Shown here: in pieces, positions 1 to 9,322 of the stretch
Numbering within the stretch: the stretch's first letter is position 1
Layout: each line of letters opens with the position of its first letter
Made by a program: the position numbers and the translations under genes
The notes under the pieces: generated by a model
Told to the model about the DNA's origin: nothing
What the model saw: only the letters and a program-made list of their open reading frames with translations
Database searches by the model: none
DNA from: Ettlia oleoabundans
Taxonomy: Eukaryota; Chlorophyta; Chlorophyceae; Chlamydomonadales
DNA: 26,174 nucleotides
Direction: 5' to 3'
NCBI GenBank assembly: GCA_019693395.1
Contig: JAAMXP010006103.1
Location: forward strand, 1 to 26,174

Positions 1-1121
1 GCCAACTTGTCCTCCTCCCCCCCCACGCCCTCCATGCGCTCATCCTTCACCCCATCACCCTCCTGCTTTGCCTTGCTGCCAGCCTTGACAAGCCGGCGGC
101 CGCCCCGCCCGCCACCGCCACCGCCACCGCCACCGCCACTGCCACCACGTCCGCCACCATCGCTATCACCACGGCCACCCCACACACGGCGCCCGCCGCT
201 TGGGCCAGATCCGCCGGGCACCTGGCCTGCGCCACCTCCAAAGGTGGTGAGGAAGCGTCCGGCGCCGGCGCCACGGCCGCGGCCGCCACGCTGGCGTTGC
301 CAGGTGGCCTCATTCTTGGCTGCCTTCACAAGGTCCTCAAATGCGCTCTCATTCTTGCTGGCAACAGACACACTGGTGCTGGGGGCGCCCTCTGAGGTGC
401 TGTCAGCGCGCTGCTTGGGGCGGGAAAAGTTGGTGGGCATGAAGCGCATCTGCACAGGGTGACATGCGGGGCAGCAGTGCAAAGGGGACGGCAGAATGCA
501 AGGCATTGTCAGTGGTAATGGAGAGGAATGCAGCAAAACGATTCAAACTGTGTGCTACTACGATTGGTGTCCTTCAGCGGACTGCTCGTGCATGAAAACC
601 GGCCAGGCATATGTGCCCAGAAAAACAGCACGGCGTTCCGACGGAACAACTGGCAAAACAGCTGGCAACTGCCACCAGTTGCCCCACCATCACTCCCTTC
701 TTGGTGTTCACAAACAGGAAGGTGCTGTGTGGCTGCACCAGACACAGTGTATAGATGGTGACGCCAGATTGCAGCTGGGAACGGCATGCGAAAGACTGGC
801 GGATGGGTTGACAGAACACACTGGCAGCAGGCGGCGGCCCCACCTTGCGTGCTCCTCCAGCTGTGCTGCCGCCTGCCGCTGCTGCTACCGCTGCTGAACT
901 GGTACCCGCGCCATCTCCGGACCTCAAGCCACCTACACGGCCAGCCAGCAGCAACGCAAGTCATGCTGCGACTGCGTGCACGCAACGGGCTGGGTTGCAG
1001 CCTACTTTCAGCAGCTACCGACGTGCGCCATGGCATCAATGTGCTCACCAAGACGGCCTGCTCCCGGGCCAGAGCTCAGTCCACCCAATCGCTTGGCCGG
1101 CTTCTTCTCCTGATCGGCCAT
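1..1121 (-). CDS. RPC4-like Gly/Arg-rich protein, 5' part (RNA polymerase III subunit candidate), partial
   Basis: Three exons are visible: 1049-1121, 844-932 and 1-449, the last running off the left edge. The start is the ATG at 1121, followed by MADQEKKPAKRLGG. Junction phases agree (1, then 0), with GT donors and AG acceptors. About 203 residues can be read. An Ala/Gly-rich start leads into the basic segment RKMRFMPTNFSRPK at about residues 53-66, then a helical-looking stretch (FEDLVKAAKNEATW), then an RGG-type Gly/Arg tract that includes a run of ten glycines. A short basic 'K-x-R/K-F-x-P' segment after a disordered N-terminus is typical of the Pol III subunit RPC4/Rpc53, which works with RPC5 in initiation and termination. 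The defining C-terminal RPC4 domain is outside the window, so the name is an inference. An RGG-type RNA-binding protein is the main alternative. Confidence 0.45.
110..160 (-). repeat. GGC/GGT codon repeat encoding poly-glycine
   Basis: A near-perfect tandem of GGTGGC units read on the minus strand encodes a run of ten glycines, then GRGGRR, inside exon 3 of the RPC4-like gene. It is a coding microsatellite and a likely site of length variation between strains. Confidence 0.7.
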
Positions 1122-1778
1122 ATGCGCCTAAACAGCGCGTGACCGCTTGAGAGTTTACTTATGCAATGCCGACACCTGTAGCTCAGTGTGTGCGCCACAC
1201 GATGGATGCTAGGTTACAAATCTCTCGGAACTGTTCAAGTCCTTGCTCTACCGAGTCCTTATGCTGTCCAATGTGCATCATTTACCAACATCAGAAGGCG
1301 CCGCAGGAGTGATGACCAGCATTGCACAGCAGGGATGGCGCATCGCAGCGTGCCGCCGCACGGTTCTTGAGCTTTCATGGCTTTCCAGTCAGGCATATGC
1401 ACAGCGATCCTTCTTCTCAGGCTTTGCATCAGACATGTGTAAGCAACGAATACCCGAAGTGGTTAGACAGCCACCAACCACCAGTCTGTTCTTTCCAGCC
1501 GCAGCTTGATACACCTGGGAAGTGATGCAACCTGAACTGGCACCCATCCACGCTGGACCATAATGCATTGCTTGCTGCAGCAACTTGCTGACGTGACTGC
1601 CTGAATCGCGCCCGCCGAATGCACCACTGGTCTCATGGAAAAGGTCGGGCATGTGCCAGGCATCCCAGTTACACAAAGCACAGTGCAAATGTGTGCATCA
1701 GTGCACTGCATGTCCACATGAGTAAGCACCCTGGCCAGGAACGCAGTGAGCAAGTCAAGCTGGCAACACCACGGCAGC
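1122..1778. other. Intergenic: 3' UTR of the arabinosyltransferase gene and 5' region of the RPC4-like gene
   Basis: Both flanking genes are on the minus strand, so this holds the 3' UTR of the upstream gene and the promoter and 5' UTR of the RPC4-like gene. A minus-strand TGTAA lies at 1669-1673, about 106 bases past the stop, and is a plausible chlorophyte poly(A) signal. Open frames here are short and Cys/His-rich without recognisable domains. I see no RNA gene or TATA box. Confidence 0.5.
1669..1673 (-). terminator. Candidate poly(A) signal TGTAA, arabinosyltransferase gene
   Basis: This is the first minus-strand TGTAA after the stop codon at 1779, at about 106 bases. TGTAA is the usual poly(A) signal in chlorophyte algae. 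The assignment rests on motif and position only. Confidence 0.4.
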
Positions 1779-4700
1779 CTATTGTCCGGGCAAGGCCTTC
1801 AATGTCTCTATTCCTCTGTTCATCTGCGCAATCATCTCTGCTATTGATGCCAGCAGCTTGGGCGTGATGGGCTTGCCTGCACAACAGGGGGACAGGGATG
1901 CAAACCCACACCCTAAGCTAACAATCCGCACAATCAAGCCATAACAAGTGCACTCCCCCGATTGCGACTTAGCAGACTGCATCAGGAGAGTACCCAAGAG
2001 GTCGACAGCCAGCCATCAGCCGAACACCAGCACAGCAGGCAGCAGCAGGCCTGCCTTCAACGGTCTTCCACCCCTCCTTGAACTCTGGCGGCGGCTTGAT
2101 GCGTGGAACTTTCAGGCTCTCCTCAAGCGCGGTGTGGAACCGCTTATCATAGCCCCACACATCCTTGTCGCCATCCACCGTCTTGATTATGGTGCACTGC
2201 AAAGATGGCACGGGTGCAAGGGGATGGTGGCGGCATGCAGCTTGACAGCTGGTAACAGGATTAATGTGTACAGGCAGCTATGACCTGTGGTGCCAAAAGG
2301 GGCAGTATCCGGTGCACCTGAGTGTAGTGGTAGGCATGTGCTGGGCCCAGCTCGTCCTCAATTGGCAGCTGCAGGGGCAACATCACGCCTCGGAGCTTAG
2401 CTTGCCAACAGTCAGCTGCAAACCTGTGGGTTTGCTGCCGGGCTGATGACCATACGCATGTTGATGAGAACCACGGCATGCGGGCGCGTACACAGTAGCC
2501 TGTGATGCCGCGCAAAAGGCAGCTGCAAGGACAGCCGGTTTACCTGTGAGATGAAACTGGAATGCCCAATAGGCTTCAGCTCTGTATTCATGTGGTTGAC
2601 TGCCAGCGCCACAGAAAAGGCGTACATCTCCCGCACCTGCACAGCACCGCTGTAGCACCTTGGCACCCAGCGACGAACCAGGAACAGGTGAGGTGCCATC
2701 ATGGGCCTATGGTCGACATACTTTAGCCTATTCGCTGCGCTGCATTGCCAACAGATTCTGCAGCAGTTCACCCACCCATCCCAGCTCCTTCTTTATCGCC
2801 TCGTTACCCTCAATTTTGGCTGTGTATTTCTCCCAGTCGAGAACCACCTGCAGCCAATGGCCATACAAAGCTTCATCAGGGCCATATTTCAGTATTCTAG
2901 CGATGCAGGACGAAAAGTGCATAAAGGGCCTCAGAGGCTGGTGATTAGGGTGTAACAGGTGAACTGAGCTAGGACAGGTGGACTGCAAATAAAACAGAGC
3001 AGCTGTTGGTGGCTAGGCTAAGTCAGGTTCTCATCAAGATTTTGCTCGCACCAGCCATGCCACACACCTTCCGCCAGTCTGCTGCTTTCATGAGGAAAGG
3101 AGCAGGCCCTGTGCCCTGAATGTCCTCCACCTTTCCCTCGGGCCAAAGCGCTTTCATGCTTGTGGGATGTGCTTGTGGTTGGATGTAGTCAAAGGGGTAA
3201 CCCCAGGCCTTATACTGGGCCTACAAGGAGCAAGGGAAAGAGGGAGGCACCATGATTTGGAAGGGGGGAGGGCAGCATGAAGGGGTTGAGATAAGGATAT
3301 GCGGGCGAAAAGATGAGATTGTGCTCATGGCCATGTGAAGGTCATCTCTAATTCTGAATAACGTTGAGCCATGAAAGGGCGGGAGGGCAAAAACCAGCGA
3401 ACAAAGACTGGGACAGCGTGGGAGGATGTTGCAATGAAGGGTGGACAAGCTCTTGTCGACCAACGAGGCAGCTGGCAGGTTGCATATGTGACACGCAGAG
3501 TAGGGCCGGTGAGGTGGGGACCTGGGGCTGGCAGCCTGAAGCACTGTGAAGCCTGGAATGGCTGACAGTGAGGCATGGCATGTAGCTATCAGCCAACCCT
3601 GGCCCCGTGCGGCACCATCACTATGACAAAAGTATGAGTACCTGCGCTGTGTCATCAGGTATTGGTAGCGGTTTCATGAAAACATAGTCGCTCTCTATCA
3701 TGTAAATCCAAGAGCCCTGCAGGATGCATCAGTGTTGCGGTCAGTCAGAGTGAGTCAATCAGCAGGCTGCAGGCAGGATACAACGCTGACAACGGCCGCT
3801 TTTAGACAGGAAGGTCGTTGGGAGGGGTTGCGGACCTTAATCATGGAAGGGTTTTTGTCTGCTGCATCAAAGAACTGGCGCACGGCGTTGCCACGATCGC
3901 TTACGGGATAGTCACACCTGGAGAGCATACACACGACAGGCAAGCCACATTGTATGGTTGTAACAGGTGTCATTAGTGAATCAGGTAGCCGTGGAGTTCA
4001 AACTGCGGGCAGAATATCCAGGGGGCTGATCCAGTGCATTGGCTGGCTGGCTTGCATCTGCGAGACAGCATGCCTAGTGCAGCTGTACCAGGAAGTTCCA
4101 GTATGGCGGTGGTGGTCGTCATCCCAGCAGCGGCTCAGCAAGGTACGGGTCTGCAGACGCAAGGCTGCATCATATCAGCAGCACCCACAGCGCTCCTATC
4201 AGCCACCAACCCACCAGTTGTCGCATTCCGGCTGCAACGGGTCGGCTCGAAAGGTGTCAACCTCCCCCATCAGCACATCCGGCTTGGTGCGGTGCAAGAT
4301 GCGTGTAAAAGCCACGTGACGCTTGCCGCCAGGCATGCCCTGGATGATTTTGTAGGTTGCGTAAGCAATGCGCAGCTGGTAGTTCTGCGGCGTGGGCAAG
4401 CAGGAGGCAGAAGCGGGCGTGCACATGAGGATGTATATGTGCTTGAGATAAACAACGGGGTGGAGGCTCACATGACGCCAAATGCATCCACCGGGCGTCG
4501 ATACATGCACCTGGTAAGGCGAGCCGTTGCCTGTGCAAAGCGTGTGAATCGAGTTGGGTTCAGGCTTGCTGGCTGCATTAGCTGCTACAGCGGCACCAGC
4601 CTGTTGCCGCGACTGCCCACTGCTGCCACTGTCACTGGTGTGTCCAAAGTGCGAGGCCCCTTTGGACTCGATAATGGCATGCGTGGTGCCTGCATGCATC

Positions 4701-4940
4701 AGGAAGTGTACACTGGTTATGAGCTACTCCTAGTACCGGTCGATGGCGGCAGGTGGCGGCGAAATGACACCGGCCCTGGCGTCAGGCAGGAGGGCCAAAT
4801 AAATCTGCACTTCCACACTCACCCATGAACACCAGCCCAAGCCCCAAACCGACCAGGAAGCCCACGAACAAGAAGAGGGCAATGCGAGAGGCCGGGACTT
4901 GCCGGCGCGGCTTCTTTGCAGGCTTCAGAAGCTGAACCAT
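1779..4940 (-). CDS. Hydroxyproline O-arabinosyltransferase-like glycosyltransferase (HPAT/GT95 family)
   Basis: Eleven exons: 4823-4940, 4511-4689, 4215-4384, 3836-3917, 3642-3716, 3068-3220, 2776-2937 (or to 2982), 2544-2636, 2318-2368, 2055-2196, 1779-1876. All phases agree, giving about 440 residues. The basic N-terminus is followed by one hydrophobic helix (about 19-39), the type II Golgi anchor layout. Family signatures appear in order: FTRILH (125-130) with PDVLM, ESDYVFMKPLP (191-201, in the place of the DxD-like EPDH motif), a TGPAPF block, GWVREMYAFS (spanning the exon 7/8 junction), AYHYTQ (356-361) and WGYDKR (375-380). HPATs add the first arabinose to hydroxyproline in secreted peptides and cell-wall glycoproteins. 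ESDY replaces EPDH, so the acceptor or donor could differ; serine galactosyltransferases are the nearest alternative. The exon 7 acceptor is uncertain (45 bases longer if TTTGCAG is used). The last intron begins with GC. Confidence 0.82.
1877..2054 (-). other. GC-AG intron (intron 10 of the arabinosyltransferase gene)
   Basis: The donor reads GAAG|GCAGGC and the acceptor TTGTGCAG|GCAAGC. A phase 1 junction is required to join ...KTVEG to KPITPKLL, and the nearby GT dinucleotides give other phases. The GC donor is therefore the best reading. Confidence 0.6.
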
Positions 4941-5183
4941 CCCACCAACCGCAGGATTCAAGAGCCTTGCTTTAAGTCCACGCCATACTAAAGTGATCGA
5001 ACCGTGGGAGGGATCGGCAGCTGACAGGCACCTCCCTCAACCAACAGGCCGAATGCCCCAGCGGTTCTTTGCTGATGTTTCACTAATGTGGCCTTGAGGC
5101 AGGACACTGTACTGCCGACTGACATTGGACTCCCTGGGAGAACCAGGTGCGACTGTCCAGGCGCGCAAATTGACCGAGGAAGA
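4941..5183. promoter_or_regulatory. Divergent promoter region between the arabinosyltransferase and dynein chain genes
   Basis: Only 243 bases separate the two start codons, so both 5' UTRs and both core promoters must fit here unless there are non-coding upstream exons. I see no TATA box or clear repeated element. Confidence 0.5.
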
Positions 5184-8100
5184 ATGGACAGCCGCCGCAG
5201 CAGCTCTCGAGCTTCACAAAAAGCCAGTAGCCTGTTCAACGCTGTCGCCCTTGCCGCGGAGAGCCTCCAACCGGGACGCCGGGAGACGCAGCAGAGCGGC
5301 AAGGCGCAGCAAGGGTCTTCTCGGAGAGCTTCCGCTCGCAAGTCGGGTGAGCGCGCAGTGAATTGCGTATCGGAGTGAGGGCTTTTTGTCAGTTGACTTG
5401 GATGCTTTATGTCGGTTCTGGCACGCTCGAGGCCCTGACGCAGGTCGCCATGGCTCAACCTCGTCTCGCTATAGTCACAGCTCCATTTCGCGTGCTAGCG
5501 TGCGAGGTCCCCGCGGTGGCGGTGCAACGTCTGTTGACTCTGCTGGGCTACCCTTTGAGCGCATCGCGTGCATAGATGAGGAGGGCCGTGACTGCACCCC
5601 CAAGCCGCTGCTACCACCTCGGCAACATGTGGAACACCTACCTTCTGGCGGCTGGGGTGGCGAGGGCACAGCTGGCAGCGACGGCAGCAGCGACCAGGTG
5701 TCAATGGGGTTTGGCCCTTTCACCGTCCCCTCCACACGTTCCTTGCTGGCCAGCGAGGCCACAGAGGTTAGCCTTGACGGCGCAGGGCTGCCCCCAGGTG
5801 TGCGAGCTACAGGCAGGGAGTCGGCCCTACATGGGAGGGAGTCGATGCAACAGGGAGGCTTTGGCAGGGATTCGGTGCAGCATGGCGGGACAGGCCGCAA
5901 CTCAGTTCTTGGCATGACCACAGCCCCTAGCCTCGGGCATGCCCAACCAGGAAGTGGCGAGTTGCAGCTGCACGGTCAAGCCAGCAGCGATACCTTATGG
6001 CAGCAAAACTCATCAACGCTGCTTCGCGGCATGAGTGCAGAGGTGCAGCCACTGCAAGAGTTGCTGGCGCTGCAGCAACGCCAGCAGCAGCAACAGGGGC
6101 AGCAGCAGGGCCAGCAGAGCCAGAGAAGCAGGGCCGTAGGGTGCAGCAGGGTGGCATGGGCCAGCAGGGGCATCCAGGTACAGCCCTGGGAGCTGCGCCC
6201 TACAAATGCGCAGGAGGTTGATCCAACGCTGCATCCGACTATCGCCGCCGGCGAGGTCGGGGATGAGGATGCCGAGGGCGATGGCCTTGATGAGGAAGAA
6301 AAGGCTGCGCTTCTAGCCCTGCAGCAGGTGGCGCCCAGCCGCAGCGGCAGCACGCTGCAGTCTCGCCGCGGTTCAGTCAGCTCCTACCGCAGCGGCATGC
6401 ACTCTCAATCCAGCAGCCGGCGAGGATCCATGGCGGGTAGGCTCCAGCATCAGCACTCCAGGCAGCACGCAGTTGTGCAGATGCTTGCGCTGCTGGGCAC
6501 CCTGCTCACCGGCTGCTCCCCGGCACGCCACAAATCATCAACAGCGCACTTGCCTGCCACATGTGTTCTCCTGCCGCAGGATTGAGACGCACATCCACCA
6601 TGAACGGCATGGATGAATGGGGCCGGCCACCGACGAGTGCGGCTAGCTCTCGTCGCACCTCCATGCAGAGCTCTGAGTGGTCGGCCCGTGACTCCATGAT
6701 GAGCAGCAGGACCAGCTTTGCAGCCTTCCTTGGAGCTGAAGGGCGCGACAGCCTACCGAGCAGCGCTGAGGGGTTCTATCCGCCCGGATCAGCCGGCGGG
6801 GGCCGCCCACACACAGGGCGTGGGTCTATTATGTCCATGGGCCAGGGCCATGGCCGCCGGAGGACCCAGCAGCAGCAGCAGCAGCAGCAGCCTGCTGCGC
6901 CCCTGCAGCTGACACCAGAGCAGGCTGCGGCGGCAGCTGCACGGCGGGAGAAGGCGCAGCAGGAGCGGGCGCTGGCTCGCATGTCGGGGCTAGTGCTGAA
7001 GCTGCAGATCGTAGAGAAGATTATACTGCTGAATGTACAGCATACTCAATTGGCGCAGTACCACAGCGTAGAGCCATGTCGAGTGGCCCCCATCCCAATG
7101 AGCCTGCCTGCTGCGGATGCCCAGCAGAAGGCGGCAGCGGAAGGCATGGCTGAAGGGGCGGTTGGGCAAAACACGGGCCCCTTAGGCTCTGCACGCGGCT
7201 TGGCAGAGGGTGGGCTGAAGGGACTGCAAGGAAGCAGTGAATCCAGCCTAACATCCCACCGCAGGGCAGAGGGCAGCTCGGCTTGGGGGTCGGCGGGAAC
7301 CTCGGCAGGGGGCTCTGGTGCAACCACGCCGTCCATGAGTAGTGTGACCAACAGGCAGGCGCCTGGGGAGCTCAAGCTGCTGTGGTCCTGGCGCAGCGAG
7401 CTTACTGCAGAGCTGCCCGTCAGCTGCCTGGCATGGAGCAAAGCGGCCCCAAACTTGCTAGCCGTTGGCTACGGCCGGCTCGAGTATGAGGTGTGTGGCA
7501 GCGGCATGCTGGCACTGTGGTCCCTGTCCAACCCCAACCACCCCCTCTGGCACACCACGACCCCCTGCGGCGTAAGCGCGCTGGACTGGAGCGCCAAGAC
7601 CCCAGGGACCTTGGCGGTGGGGTTCTTCGATGGCAGCGTGGCCGTGTATGACGTTACCAGCAAGAGAAACAAAGGTGGCACAGTCATGGAGCCACTGGCC
7701 AGGGCACCGCCTGCAGGAGCCGATGCAGGAAGCCGTGGGGGCCACTCAGAGCCTGTGTGGCGCCTCCGCTACATTCCACTTTCCACCGACACTGGGGAGG
7801 AGATGCTGGTGTCTGTTTCTAGTGATGGCAGGGTGATGGAGTGGAAGCATGCTCAGGGGCTGGAGCGTGTGGAGCTGATGAGGCTCAAGCGCCAGCAGCG
7901 CAGCAGCAGCAGTACGGGTGGATCATTCGGCCGCCGGCCAAAGCGTAGCTCTGGTGGGGGCAGCATGGACCAGGTGGGTGCACAGTCTCGGCTGCTGCAA
8001 CTTCCCGACACCTGCCCTTTCCAGGCTTCACGATGCGAAATGATGTACTGCCCGCCTGGCTGCATGCGTGCATGCCTGCACAAGTGACTGTGTGCCACAT

Positions 8101-9156
8101 GTGTCAACAAGCCCTCTGTGCATGCCTGCTGCTGCTGCCGCAGGCTGCCAGTGGGGTCATGAGTGGCAGTGGCGGCCTCCTTGGGAGCGGCAGTGGCGGC
8201 ACCTGCTTTGACTTCAGTGCCATTGACCCGCGCACCTACCTGGTGGGCACTGAGGACGGGGCGGTACACAGGTGCTCCACCGTTTTTTCGGAGCAGTACA
8301 TCCAGAGCTACAGTGGCCACTTGGCACCAATATATCAGGTACGCTTATGCTGTGGACAACCAAGTGGCATGCTGCTCCCAGCACAGCTGCTCACCTGCAC
8401 AGGTGGAATGCAGTTGTCAACGCAAGGGTTAGGGCTTTGGCATACGCCTGTGTTACACAACACTTGTTCAGCCTGCCGGCTGTGCCGTAAGCCTAGTGGC
8501 CCTGGTGCATTGCTTGAAATGCATTCAGCTGTGCCAACAGGCTTCAGTCGCACTTGCCATGCCGGTGGGCTGCAGGTCTGTTACTCTCCCTTCAGTCCCA
8601 CCCACTTCCTCACCGCCTCTGCCGACTGGTCAGTGCGGCTGTGGAGTGAGGGGAAGACCACCAGCCTGTGGACCTTCCAGCTGCCCTCATCCAAGGCAGA
8701 GGTGGCGGATGTGGCCTTCAGCCCCGCAGCAGCCACTCTCTTTGCCGCCGCCGTCGGCAACAGCCTGCAGCTCTGGGATGTGGAGCGCTCAGTGCTGGCA
8801 CCACGGGGCATTGCAGTGCGGCTGGGAGTGCGTCTAACAGCGCTGGCCTTCTCGCAGGTGAGTTAGGGGTTGGCAAGCTGGGTGCTTATGCAGCTCAGCA
8901 CGAGAGGAGAAGGAATGTGACGGCATTCACATGCCAGCTGACCGTACCACGAGTTTTGCTGAATGCATGGTTAACTCAGACTTGATCCCCTGTGGTGCAG
9001 GCCGCCCCAGTGGTGGTAACAGGTGCTGACGATGGTGTGGTGTCGGTTTACAGCCTGACTGGTATGTATGATCTGGCTCCGGTCCAGCAGGACCAGCAGA
9101 GGCAGCGCTTGGAGGCGGCTCTGAAACAGCACATGGCCCGCAACATCATAGATTGA
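5184..9156 (+). CDS. IC138: Axonemal dynein intermediate chain, IC138/DNAI4 (WDR78)-like
   Basis: Six exons: 5184-5346, 5444-6436, 6580-7973, 8144-8338, 8576-8857, 9001-9156. All junction phases agree, giving 1060 residues. The first half is low-complexity, with Gln runs and RRxS/T sites. A WD40 propeller starts near residue 650: LLWSWRSELT, then SCLAWSKAAPNLLAVGYG, LAVGFFDGSVAVYDV, HSEPVWRLRY, VSSDGRVMEWK, YLVGTEDGAVHRC, GHLAPIYQ and LTASADWSVRLW. These are the hallmark blades of axonemal dynein intermediate chains. The helical segment before the propeller (VEKIILLNVQ) and the length of about 1060 residues favour IC138 of inner-arm dynein I1/f over IC1/DNAI1. IC138 assembles dynein f in the flagellar axoneme and controls it by phosphorylation. 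The start is the first in-frame ATG, in context GAAGAATGG. Paralogue choice is less certain than family. Confidence 0.82.
6868..6891 (+). repeat. CAG repeat encoding poly-glutamine in the dynein chain
   Basis: About eight tandem CAG codons encode a Gln run near residue 482, upstream of the WD40 propeller. Shorter Gln-rich tracts lie at about 6073-6120 in the same gene. They are probably disordered linker. Confidence 0.8.
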
Positions 9157-9178
9157 ATTTTCAGCCGTGACACCAAAG

Positions 9179-9183
9179 TGTAA
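9179..9183 (+). terminator. Candidate poly(A) signal TGTAA, dynein chain gene
   Basis: The motif begins 23 bases after the TGA at 9154-9156 and would give a very short 3' UTR, ending close to the oppositely oriented signal of the V-ATPase gene. Confidence 0.5.
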
Positions 9184-9208
9184 GAGGACAGAGCATATTT
9201 CCCCCGTA

Positions 9209-9213
9209 TTACA
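9209..9213 (-). terminator. Candidate poly(A) signal TGTAA, V-ATPase c'' gene
   Basis: This minus-strand motif lies about 110 bases past the stop codon of the V-ATPase gene. Cleavage 10-25 bases further on would fall inside or at the end of the dynein gene's 3' UTR. Confidence 0.45.
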
Positions 9214-9322
9214 TTCTCTGAACACGATTAAGCGGGCTAATGATGTCTGCCTGATGGTGTGCTGTTGCTGTGCGCCTCTGCCCTGGGGGCACGTGATCTG
9301 CCTGCTGTGCCACACACATGGG

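Larger units (their letters stand above)
9157..9322. other. Convergent 3' junction of the dynein chain and V-ATPase c'' genes
   Basis: The stop codons are 166 bases apart and TGTAA motifs for both strands fall between them. The two transcripts probably abut or overlap at their 3' ends. Confidence 0.5.

Noticed and set aside
509..1051. Minus-strand open frame of 180 codons
   Set aside because: It runs across the splice sites of the RPC4-like gene in another frame and is Cys/Arg-rich without domain character.
1170..1260. tRNA-like text (TAGCTCAGTG followed by GTTCAAGTCC)
   Set aside because: It has D-arm- and T-arm-like strings, but I could not form an acceptor stem or anticodon arm with proper spacing.
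4034..4828. Plus-strand open frame of 264 codons
   Set aside because: It lies antisense to exons 2 and 3 of the arabinosyltransferase gene, which have correct splice phases and conserved motifs; its own sequence shows no domain.
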